A stretch of 5,833 nucleotides of DNA from Verrucomicrobiota bacterium (GTDB lineage: Bacteria > Verrucomicrobiota > Verrucomicrobiia > Limisphaerales > JAFMIX01), in contig JAPLTZ010000178.1 of the NCBI GenBank assembly GCA_026397895.1, forward strand, positions 1-5,833. The letters are read 5' to 3'. Each line of letters opens with the position of its first letter. Within the stretch, counting starts at the first letter, position 1. Positions 1 through 5,833 of the stretch are shown piece after piece. Both the position numbers and the translations under genes were made by a program. The notes below the pieces were generated by a model. It worked only from the letters and a program-made list of their open reading frames with translations, was not told the origin of the DNA and did not search any database.

Positions 1-55
1 ACCTTTAACCTGCTGATCCGTAGTCAGCCGCTCTATCCAATTGAGCTATGGGTGC
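1..55 (-). tRNA. tRNA-Arg (anticodon ACG), partial
   Basis: Read on the minus strand from 55 down to 1, this is the 5' 55 nt of a tRNA. The parts in order are acceptor strand GCACCCA, TA, D stem GCTC, D loop AATTGGATA (with the GG pair), D stem GAGC, a G, anticodon stem GCTGA, loop CTACGGA, closing stem TCAGC, variable loop AGGTT, and the start of the T stem AAAGG plus T54. Anticodon and D stems pair perfectly. The loop places ACG at positions 34-36, so it reads CGN arginine codons (CGU, CGC, CGA after A34 to inosine editing). The A after GG in the D loop matches the known A20 arginine identity element. The 3' part (T loop, acceptor return strand, discriminator) lies beyond the left edge, so acceptor pairing cannot be checked. 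It is divergent from the GH78 gene. Confidence 0.93.
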
Positions 56-179
56 GACCAAAGGCGCGAAAAGCTACGCACCCGCCGCCATTCGCGCAAG
101 CCAAATTCCCGCCGCTCCCGGCGGCAGCCCGCTGTTCCCTTGACCCGCATTCTGCCGCTCGGCTACCTTCTCACCGCTT

Positions 180-3100
180 ATGCACAAACAACTTCTCCCC
201 CGCTTCGCCATCGTCACCCTGCTCGCCGTTCTGCTTTCAGTCTGCGCCAACAATCCTCTCGCCGCCACCCTGCCCGCCGCCTTCAACCGGCTCGCGCCAA
301 AACTTTTCGGCAAGGGCCTGCAACCCGCCTATCTCCGCTGCGAATACCGCGTCAACCCGCTCGGCCTCGGCGAACCCCTGCCCCGCTTGAGCTGGGTCGT
401 CGAATCCGGCGAGCGCGGCCAGCGCCAGACCGCCTGCCGCGTGCTCGTCGCCAGCAGCGAAGCCCTGCTCGCGCAGGACAACGGCGACCTCTGGGACACC
501 GGCAAAATCTCCACCAGCGAAACCTCCGGCCTCACCTACGCCGGCAAGTCCCTCGCCTCCGGCCAGCAGTGCTTCTGGAAACTCAAAGTCTGGGACGCGC
601 GCGGCTTGGAATCGCCGTGGAGCGCTCCCGCCAAATGGACAATGGGCCTGCTCCAGCCCGCCGACCCGCCTTCGCCCGGAAGCTCCGGCGTGGCAGGTTG
701 GCAGGCCAAATGGATCGGCTACGACAAGCCGCGCTCCGCGCCGCTGCCCGATGCGCAGTTCGATGGCGCGAAGTGGATTTGGTTCGCCAAGGATTCCGCC
801 ACCAACGCGCCCGCCGGCAAACGCGTCTTCCTCGCCACCGTCAAGCTCCCCGCCCTCGCCGACATCGCCGAGGCGGAATTGCTCGTCGCGGGCGACGACA
901 AATTCAGCGTGAATGTGAACGGCCAGCGCGTCGGCCTCAGCGAACCCGACCCCGGCGAGGCGCTCAAGGCCTACCGCTTCAATCCGTTTGAGTATCTGCA
1001 GAGCGGCGAGAACGAATTCCGCGTCACCGTGGAAAACGCCGTCACCAGCCCGGCGGGATTGCTGCTGAAATTCACCGCCAAAACCAAGTCCGGCAAAACC
1101 ATCACCCGCCTCACCGACGCCACTTGGCGGGCGAGCAGTCAAGCCTCCGCCAACGCCACCAATCACGGCGCGTGGTCGGCCTGCCGCGTGTTGGGCGACC
1201 ACGGCATCGCCCCGTGGGGCAAGCTCAAGACGCTCGGCACCGTCGCGCCGCCGGCGGCGTATCTGTGCACCGGTTTCACCGTGAACAAGCCGGTGACGCG
1301 CGCCACGCTCTACGCCGCCGCGCTCGGCTGGGGCGATTTTCACCTGAACGGCAATCTGGTGAACGAGGAGTATTTCAGCTCCGGCTGGACGGATTACAAC
1401 AAACGCGTTTACTACCGCGCCTACGATGTGACCGCCGCCATCCGCACCGGCGAGAACGCGCTCGGCGCGATCCTTTCCGACGGCTGGTTCAGCGGCTACA
1501 TCGGCTGGGCGCGCAAACGGGAACATTACGGCACCAAGCCGCGCGTCCTCGCGCAGCTCGTCCTCGAATTCGCCGACGGCTCGCGGCAGGTCGTCGCGAC
1601 CGGCCCGGACTGGAAGGCCGGCACCGGCCCCATCACCCGCGCCGACATTTTGCAGGGCGAAACCTACGACGCCACGAAGGAAATCCCCGGCTGGGACGCG
1701 CCCGGCTTCAACGCCAAATCCTGGGCCGCCGTGGACACGGGCGCGGAGGTGAACCCCGTCGTGCAGGCGCACCCCGGCCCGGCGGTCGTGCCGGTGAAGG
1801 AATTCACCGCGCAGACCATCACCGAGCCGAAGCCCGGCGTGTTCGTCTTCAACCTCGGCCAGAATTTCGCCGGCGTCCCGCGCCTCACCGTGCGCGGCAA
1901 GGCCGGCCAGAAAATCACCATCCGCCACGCCGAGCGGCTCAGCCCCGACGGCACGATTTACACCATCAACCTCCGCAGCGCCGAGGCCCGCGACGTCTAC
2001 GTCTGCAAAGGCAAAGGCGTGGAGGTCTGGTCGCCGCGCCTCACCTTCCACGGCTTTCAATACGTCGAAGTCACCGGCCTCACGGAGAAGCCGACGGCGG
2101 CGACGCTCACGGGCGTGGCGTTGAGCAGCGACACCGCCGTCGCCGGCGACTTCGCGTGTTCCGACCCGATGTTGAATCAGCTTCACAACAACATCTATTG
2201 GACGCAGCGCGCGAACTTCGTGGACGTGCCGACCGACTGCCCGCAACGCGACGAGCGCATGGGCTGGATGGGCGACGCGCAGATTTACATCCGCACCGCC
2301 ACGCTGAACACGGACGTGCAATCCTTCTTCGCCAAGTGGCTCGTGGACCTCGACGACGCGCAGCGCGAGGACGGACAGTTCTCAAAAATTTCGCCGGTGG
2401 GCTGCCTCAAGACCATGGGCCCGGACGGCGGCCCCGCGTGGGCCGACGCCGGCGTGATCTGTCCGTGGACGATTTATGAAGTCTATGGCGACAAGCGCCA
2501 GTTGGAACGGCATTACCCCGCGATGCGCCGGTTCGTCGAGTTCTGCGTGAACCGCAGCACGCCGGAACTTTTGCCGCCCGCGAAATACCATTGCTACGGC
2601 GACTGGGTGAGCATCAAGGCCGAGACGCCCAAGGACGTGATCTACACCGCCTATTTCGCCTACAGCACCCGGCTGCTCGCGCGCTCCGCCGAGGCGCTGG
2701 GCAAGACCGGGGACGCGGTGAAATACTACGCGCTGTTCGAGAAGATCAAGGCCGCGTTTAACAAAGCCTACGTCGCCGCCAACGGCCGCATCAAGGGCGA
2801 CACGCAGGCCGCCTACGTCCTCGCGCTGCAATTCGACCTCGTGGACGGCGCGAACGCCAAACGCGCGGCGGAATATCTCGTGGACGACATCCGCGCGCAC
2901 GACTGGCATCTCACCACCGGCTTCGTCGGCACGAAGGATTTGATGCTCGTGCTCGCCAAGATCGGCCGCAACGACGTCGCCTACCGCCTCGTCCACAACG
3001 ACACCTTCCCGTCATGGGGCTTCAGCATCAAGCACGGCGCGACCACGATTTGGGAACGCTGGGACGGCTGGACGCCGGAAGTCGGCTTCGAGAAATCCGG

Positions 3101-3500
3101 CATGAATTCCTTCGCGCACTACAGCTTCGGCGCGGTCTATCAGTGGATGGCCGAGAACATCGGCGGCATCCGCAACGACGGCCAGGCCTACGACCGCATC
3201 GCCATCACGCCGATGCCGGACGACAAACTCACCGCCGCCCGCGTCGCCTACGACAGCATCCACGGCAACATCCGCAGCGAATGGAAGAAAACCGCCGCTG
3301 GCCTGACGCTGAACGTGCTCATCCCCGCCAACACCACCGCCACCGTCAGCCTGCCCGCCAAGTCCGCCGACGACATCACCGAGGGCAGCCTGCCGCTGGC
3401 CGACGTGCAAGGCGTGAAATTCCTGCGGCTGGAAAACGACCGCGCCCTGCTCGCCGTGGATTCCGGCAGCTACGAGTTCGCGGTGAAGGCGGCGAAGTAA
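180..3500 (+). CDS. Secreted GH78 alpha-L-rhamnosidase, 1106 aa
   Basis: This family hydrolyses terminal alpha-L-rhamnose from plant or algal glycans and glycosides with inversion. Residues 1-29 look like a signal peptide: K3/R8, hydrophobic 9-22, possible cleavage after PLAA. Cys22 sits in LSVC, a poor lipobox, so lipoprotein status is doubtful. Approximate domains: Ig/FnIII-like 48-155 (opens LRCEYRVNPLGLGEPLPRLSW); extra jelly-roll-like module 193-335; Bac_rhamnosid_N sandwich 365-535 (GWGDFHLNG, LSDGWFSG); concanavalin-like sandwich 540-650; (alpha/alpha)6 catalytic barrel 655-1000; C-terminal beta domain 1000-1080. The signature DCPQRDERMGWMGD spans 686-699, with Glu692 the probable general acid. 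TTIWERWDGW spans 955-964, with Glu959 the probable base. His980 lies in the conserved NSFAHYSFGAV stretch. All are intact and the length is normal for multidomain GH78. The start is well fixed: an in-frame TGA at 141-143 is followed by no ATG/GTG/TTG before 180. No clear Shine-Dalgarno is seen. Confidence 0.95.
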   Translation: MHKQLLPRFAIVTLLAVLLSVCANNPLAATLPAAFNRLAPKLFGKGLQPAYLRCEYRVNPLGLGEPLPRLSWVVESGERGQRQTACRVLVASSEALLAQDNGDLWDTGKISTSETSGLTYAGKSLASGQQCFWKLKVWDARGLESPWSAPAKWTMGLLQPADPPSPGSSGVAGWQAKWIGYDKPRSAPLPDAQFDGAKWIWFAKDSATNAPAGKRVFLATVKLPALADIAEAELLVAGDDKFSVNVNGQRVGLSEPDPGEALKAYRFNPFEYLQSGENEFRVTVENAVTSPAGLLLKFTAKTKSGKTITRLTDATWRASSQASANATNHGAWSACRVLGDHGIAPWGKLKTLGTVAPPAAYLCTGFTVNKPVTRATLYAAALGWGDFHLNGNLVNEEYFSSGWTDYNKRVYYRAYDVTAAIRTGENALGAILSDGWFSGYIGWARKREHYGTKPRVLAQLVLEFADGSRQVVATGPDWKAGTGPITRADILQGETYDATKEIPGWDAPGFNAKSWAAVDTGAEVNPVVQAHPGPAVVPVKEFTAQTITEPKPGVFVFNLGQNFAGVPRLTVRGKAGQKITIRHAERLSPDGTIYTINLRSAEARDVYVCKGKGVEVWSPRLTFHGFQYVEVTGLTEKPTAATLTGVALSSDTAVAGDFACSDPMLNQLHNNIYWTQRANFVDVPTDCPQRDERMGWMGDAQIYIRTATLNTDVQSFFAKWLVDLDDAQREDGQFSKISPVGCLKTMGPDGGPAWADAGVICPWTIYEVYGDKRQLERHYPAMRRFVEFCVNRSTPELLPPAKYHCYGDWVSIKAETPKDVIYTAYFAYSTRLLARSAEALGKTGDAVKYYALFEKIKAAFNKAYVAANGRIKGDTQAAYVLALQFDLVDGANAKRAAEYLVDDIRAHDWHLTTGFVGTKDLMLVLAKIGRNDVAYRLVHNDTFPSWGFSIKHGATTIWERWDGWTPEVGFEKSGMNSFAHYSFGAVYQWMAENIGGIRNDGQAYDRIAITPMPDDKLTAARVAYDSIHGNIRSEWKKTAAGLTLNVLIPANTTATVSLPAKSADDITEGSLPLADVQGVKFLRLENDRALLAVDSGSYEFAVKAAK

Positions 3501-3513
3501 CCACGTCACCGGC

Positions 3514-3565
3514 AAATCGCGGGTTGGGTAAGTCGCAGCGGCGACCGCTCGGCCCGCGATTTTTT
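3514..3565 (+). terminator. Rho-independent terminator after the GH78 gene
   Basis: AAATCGCGGG (3514-3523) pairs perfectly with CCCGCGATTT (3553-3562), giving a 10-bp stem whose 3' arm runs into six T at 3560-3565. The 29-nt loop contains a second small hairpin, GTCGC (3532-3536) with GCGAC (3541-3545) closing an AGCG tetraloop. It starts 13 nt after the GH78 TAA stop. The T-run overlaps the stop codon (3566-3564) of the convergent sulfatase ORF. Read on the minus strand, the stem is followed by only three T, so it should act mainly on plus-strand transcripts. The unusually long, structured loop is the only reason for caution. Confidence 0.75.
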
Positions 3566-5180
3566 AGTCCCCGCCGGCGGTGACGACATGGTTCGTCAAC
3601 TGCGTGTGCAGTTGCACCACGAGATTGGAATACGCCGGGACATTGGCGAGGTTCGTCAGTTCGAGCGGGTCGGTGGCGTGGTCGTAGAACTGGTGCAAGG
3701 TCGTCCCCCAGGTGAGGCCGTTCGTGCCGTCGCCCCACTTCACATAGCTGTAGCGGTCGGTCGTCACGCTGTGGCCGAGCACGCCGCTGGACAGGAAGGT
3801 GCTGAAGCAGGCGGTCTTGGCCGGCAACGCCGGATTGGTCAGATACGGCTGGAGGGACATGCCCTGGACGTTCGTGCTGATGGGCAGCCCGGCGAGCGCG
3901 GCGATCGTGGGATAGATATCCACCTGCTCCACCATCCCGGTGCAGACGCCGGAGCCGTAGCCGGGCGCGCTGACGATGAGCGGCACGCGGATGCCGATAT
4001 CGAAGAGCGAGGGCTTCGACCAGCGGTTGTGTTCGCCGAGGCAGTAGCCGTTGTCGCCGGTGAGGACGATGATGGTGTTGGTGGCGAGGTTGAGCGCATT
4101 GAGTTTTGCCATCACGCGCCCGACCTGCGAATCCGAGAAGGCGGCGGCGGCCAGATAAGCGCGGCGGCCTTCGCGCACCTGCCCCAGCGTCGGATCGGTG
4201 TAGCCGAAGGCGTTGCCGTTGCCCGGTATGGCCGGCGCCGGGACGTTGTTGGTGGAAATGTCCTCGCCGCCCGGCACAAAGTAATAGGGCATGGAGATGG
4301 CATTGGTGCCGGTGATGTGATCAAAGAACTCCGTCGGGGCGACCCACGAGGTGTGCGGGCGGATGAAGCCGACCGTGAGAAAGAACGGCTTGTCCTTGTA
4401 GGTGGCGTTCGTGGTGAACGTGTCCAACGTGACGATGGCATTGGAGGCGATCGCGTAATCGGTGAAGTCCTCGGGCGGATGCGGGGAAGCGCCGTAGGGG
4501 CGGTTGTATTTGTTGCCCGTGGCGTGCGGCGGGTCGGACAAATCCCCGGCGTTCCACTCGGCGAGCTTCACCTCATCCACGAGGTTTTCGTCCAGGCTCA
4601 ACGGCGCGCCGATGACCACGTCGGACACGGTGTTCGGGTCCTGAACATGGAAGACCTTGCCGAGGCGGGCCGTGTTGTAGCCCGCGTTCTTGAAAAGCTG
4701 CGGCAGCGTCACCGCCTCCGGCAACGCCTCGCGGAACAGGTCCACCAGATTGTAAATCTTCGTGCGCTCCGGGTATTGGCCGGTGAAGAACGAACTGCGC
4801 GAAGGGTTGCACAGCGAATATTGGGTGTAGGTGCGGGCAAACCGCACGCCGCTGCCGGCGAGCGAGTCCATGACCGGCGTGTAGGCGTCCGGGTGCCCAT
4901 AGCAACCCAGCGTGGTGGTGAGGTCGTCGATGATGAAGAAGACGACGTTCGGGCGCGGCCCGGCCAGAACGGAGGCGGGCACTCGAAGCCGGTAAAACAC
5001 GCTCTTGGTGGCAGGATCGGTGATGGTGAAATTCAGGTTCGTCAGGCTTTCCGAACCCGGGATGTCGAACCAGTAATTCGTGTCGGCCAGATTCACGGAG
5101 TTGGATTGGAGAATCCCGCCGCGATAGGCGGCGGGCCAGCCGAGCGCGAACGTAAACCCGCCCGGCCCCGCATTCGCCAA
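3564..5180 (-). CDS. Sulfatase, iduronate-2-sulfatase-like (S1 type), C-terminal part of a PATR fusion protein
   Basis: This family hydrolyses sulfate esters on glycans using a formylglycine made from Cys. Numbering follows the 538-residue ORF from TTG at 5180. Residues 8-68 are a small beta-sandwich tail (SNSVNLADTNYWFDIPGS, VFYRLRVP). The sulfatase domain starts at about 74. Visible sites are metal ligands Asp85-Asp86 (FFIIDDL); Cys124 in CNPSR (codon 4811-4809), the FGly signature C-x-P-S-R; GKVFH at 174-178; RPH at 274-276; TGDNG with Asp376-Asn377; and LGEHNRWSK at 381-389. GKVFH and LPQLFKNAGYNTARLGK resemble iduronate-2-sulfatases. The C-terminus (YDHATDPLELTNLA) is complete, with no sorting signal or barrel after it. 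TTG 5180 is a poor start: no signal peptide follows, and homologous sequence continues in frame upstream to about 5327-5345 (AGAFAATNLPALGGGL). The true start probably lies in the PATR region beyond the frame break. Maturation needs FGE or anSME, not present here. Confidence 0.88.
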   Translation of the reverse strand: MANAGPGGFTFALGWPAAYRGGILQSNSVNLADTNYWFDIPGSESLTNLNFTITDPATKSVFYRLRVPASVLAGPRPNVVFFIIDDLTTTLGCYGHPDAYTPVMDSLAGSGVRFARTYTQYSLCNPSRSSFFTGQYPERTKIYNLVDLFREALPEAVTLPQLFKNAGYNTARLGKVFHVQDPNTVSDVVIGAPLSLDENLVDEVKLAEWNAGDLSDPPHATGNKYNRPYGASPHPPEDFTDYAIASNAIVTLDTFTTNATYKDKPFFLTVGFIRPHTSWVAPTEFFDHITGTNAISMPYYFVPGGEDISTNNVPAPAIPGNGNAFGYTDPTLGQVREGRRAYLAAAAFSDSQVGRVMAKLNALNLATNTIIVLTGDNGYCLGEHNRWSKPSLFDIGIRVPLIVSAPGYGSGVCTGMVEQVDIYPTIAALAGLPISTNVQGMSLQPYLTNPALPAKTACFSTFLSSGVLGHSVTTDRYSYVKWGDGTNGLTWGTTLHQFYDHATDPLELTNLANVPAYSNLVVQLHTQLTNHVVTAGGD

Positions 5181-5324
5181 GGCCGAACTGATGATCCCAT
5201 GCCGCCCGGTGTAGGTCGAATTGGTGCCGCCGCTGACCGAGAGCGTGCCGGTGGCCGGATTCCAAACCCAGCACAGCCCGCCGCCGAGCGCGGGCAGATT
5301 GGTGGCGGCGAAAGCCCCGGCGAA

Positions 5325-5345
5325 ATTCGCGAAAGCAATCCGTCC
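5325..5345 (-). other. Frame break joining PATR and sulfatase halves
   Basis: On the minus strand, frame A reads TTAMEISKDG and ends its family-like sequence at about 5339. Frame B becomes family-like at about 5327-5336 (FANFAGAFAATNLPALGGG) and runs open to the sulfatase stop at 3564. The change is equivalent to one missing nucleotide modulo three. In PATR proteins as I remember them, about 30 residues separate MEISKDG from the AGxFAATNLP segment. A loss of roughly 90-100 nt of length 3n+1 therefore fits better than a single-base slip. No slippery heptamer of the X-XXY-YYZ type is present, so programmed frameshifting is unlikely. Confidence 0.7.
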
Positions 5346-5539
5346 TTGCTGATCTCCATCGCGGTCGTTCCAGCCAGAGTCACCGCGCCGTTCACGGTCA
5401 GCGTGCCGAGACTGAAGTTGCCGCCGCCGCTGGCCCCGCCGGGAGCGAGGGTGCCGCCGGGAGCCATGCTCACCGGCCCGCCGATGCTGCCGCTGCCGCC
5501 GAGCGTGCCGCCGGCGACGGTCACATTGCCGCCCGCCAG

Positions 5540-5641
5540 CGCACCGTTCACCAGCAGGGTGCCGTTGCTCACGGTCGTGTCGCCGGTGTAGGTGTTGGTG
5601 GTGGCGAGCGTGAGGATGCCGGAATTCAACTTCGCCAACCC
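5540..5641 (-). repeat. PATR protein repeat unit (about 34 aa)
   Basis: The encoded segment has the PATR pattern: G-L-x-K, then LTLATTNTYTGDTTVSNGTL, then LVNGA. The landmarks are N-T-Y-T-G-x-T followed by V-x-N-G-T-L-x-V-N-G. It is one clear copy. The sequence after it (GGNVTVAGGTLGGSGSIGG) is the usual follow-on beta-helix turn rather than a second full copy. The repeat is at protein level; I see no long exact DNA repeat here. Confidence 0.7.
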
Positions 5642-5833
5642 GCCGCCGCCGCTGATGCCGCCCGCGCCCTGGATGAGATAATTCTTGGTGGAGTTGAACG
5701 TCACCGCGACCGGCGACACGGTGACCGCGAGGTTCAGCATCAGATTCGTGGCGGTGTCATCGAGGATCACTTCGACTCCGTTGGCAAACGCCGTCGGCGT
5801 TCCGCCGGAGACATACGCCCAGTCGGGCGTGCC

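Larger units (their letters stand above)
5093..5833 (-). pseudogene. PATR (autotransporter-associated beta-strand repeat) protein, 5'-truncated by window edge and frameshifted
   Basis: The minus-strand frame is open at the right edge and enters as GTPDWAYVSGGTPTAFANGV. It continues as Gly/Thr/Asn-rich beta-strand sequence typical of PATR proteins: FNSTKNYLIQGAGGISGGGG, LTLATTNTYTGDTTVSNGTL, then GGTLGGSGSIGG and GGTLAPGG, ending with GTTAMEISKDG. Such proteins form surface or secreted beta-helices. From about 5338 down to the TGA at 5095-5093 the reading becomes Arg/Pro-rich (for example RSRSAAAPIRPTPGG), a typical out-of-frame translation. The expected continuation appears instead in the sulfatase frame. 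The meaningful part is therefore about 5335-5833. No start is visible: the first GTG in the window (5770) lies inside the repeat fold, and the signal peptide must be further right. This was probably the N-terminal half of the same protein as the sulfatase. Whether the break is real or an assembly error cannot be told from sequence. Confidence 0.75.

Noticed and set aside
71..104. Possible minus-strand promoter for the tRNA, TTGGCT (104-99) and TAGCTT (76-71)
   Set aside because: Spacer is 22 nt and both boxes are poor, so it is not supportable.
140..169. Possible sigma70 promoter, TTGACC (140-145), 18-nt spacer, TACCTT (164-169), for the GH78 gene
   Set aside because: The -10 box matches at only three positions, and a start site near 176 would leave a leader of only a few bases before ATG 180. 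Too weak to list as a feature.
237..251. Lipoprotein signal at Cys22 of the GH78 protein
   Set aside because: The residue before Cys is Val (LSVC), whereas lipoboxes need Gly, Ala or Ser. An ordinary signal peptide is more likely.
237..2321. Long minus-strand open frame (694 codons) antisense to the GH78 gene
   Set aside because: High-GC shadow frame: Arg/Gly/Ala/Val-rich with no domain, opposite a clearly homologous enzyme. The same applies to plus-strand open frames at 41-991, 1124-2479 and 3588-5591.
5325..5345. Programmed -1 ribosomal frameshift between PATR and sulfatase frames
   Set aside because: The frame relation fits -1, but there is no slippery heptamer, no evident downstream pseudoknot, and the family segment between the two halves appears to be missing.
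5340..5400. EF-hand-like reading WNDRDGDQQGR in the sulfatase frame upstream of the break
   Set aside because: It is the alternate-frame translation of the genuine PATR sequence AGTTAMEISKDG, so the calcium-motif look is coincidental.

Overview
The window is about 63% GC by eye and looks like a chromosomal piece of a Verrucomicrobiota bacterium, probably near Pedosphaera/Limisphaerales. The taxonomic clue is a protein that combines an autotransporter-associated beta-strand repeat (PATR) with the tail 'TNYWFDIPGS ... VFYRL'. I associate that tail with extracellular proteins of this phylum. The many-domain GH78 enzyme and the sulfatase fit the glycan-degrading habit of the group. Taxonomy is inferred from protein style, not from a marker gene.

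Layout, left to right. Positions 1-55 (minus strand) hold the 5' part of a tRNA-Arg(ACG), cut by the window edge. Positions 56-179 are a short divergent intergenic gap with no convincing promoter. Positions 180-3500 (plus strand) encode a complete secreted GH78 alpha-L-rhamnosidase of 1106 residues. Positions 3501-3565 hold a strong hairpin followed by six T. The T-run reaches into the stop codon of the next gene, which is convergent. From 5833 down to 3564 (minus strand) lies what was probably one very long exported protein: PATR beta-helix material, a beta-sandwich tail, then an iduronate-2-sulfatase-like sulfatase. Its start lies beyond the right edge. The reading frame is broken near 5325-5345, so it now appears as two overlapping ORFs: a PATR fragment (5833 to 5093) and a sulfatase ORF (start-less or TTG-started, ending at 3564).

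Together the genes suggest extracellular breakdown of a rhamnose-containing, possibly sulfated, plant or algal polysaccharide. GH78 removes terminal alpha-L-rhamnose and the sulfatase removes sulfate esters. The substrate is inference; no transporter, lyase or regulator is in the window to support it. I see no phage, IS element, CRISPR array or defence system. The most notable points are the PATR-sulfatase fusion and the lesion that separates its two halves. I do not see evidence for a wholly new biological system.
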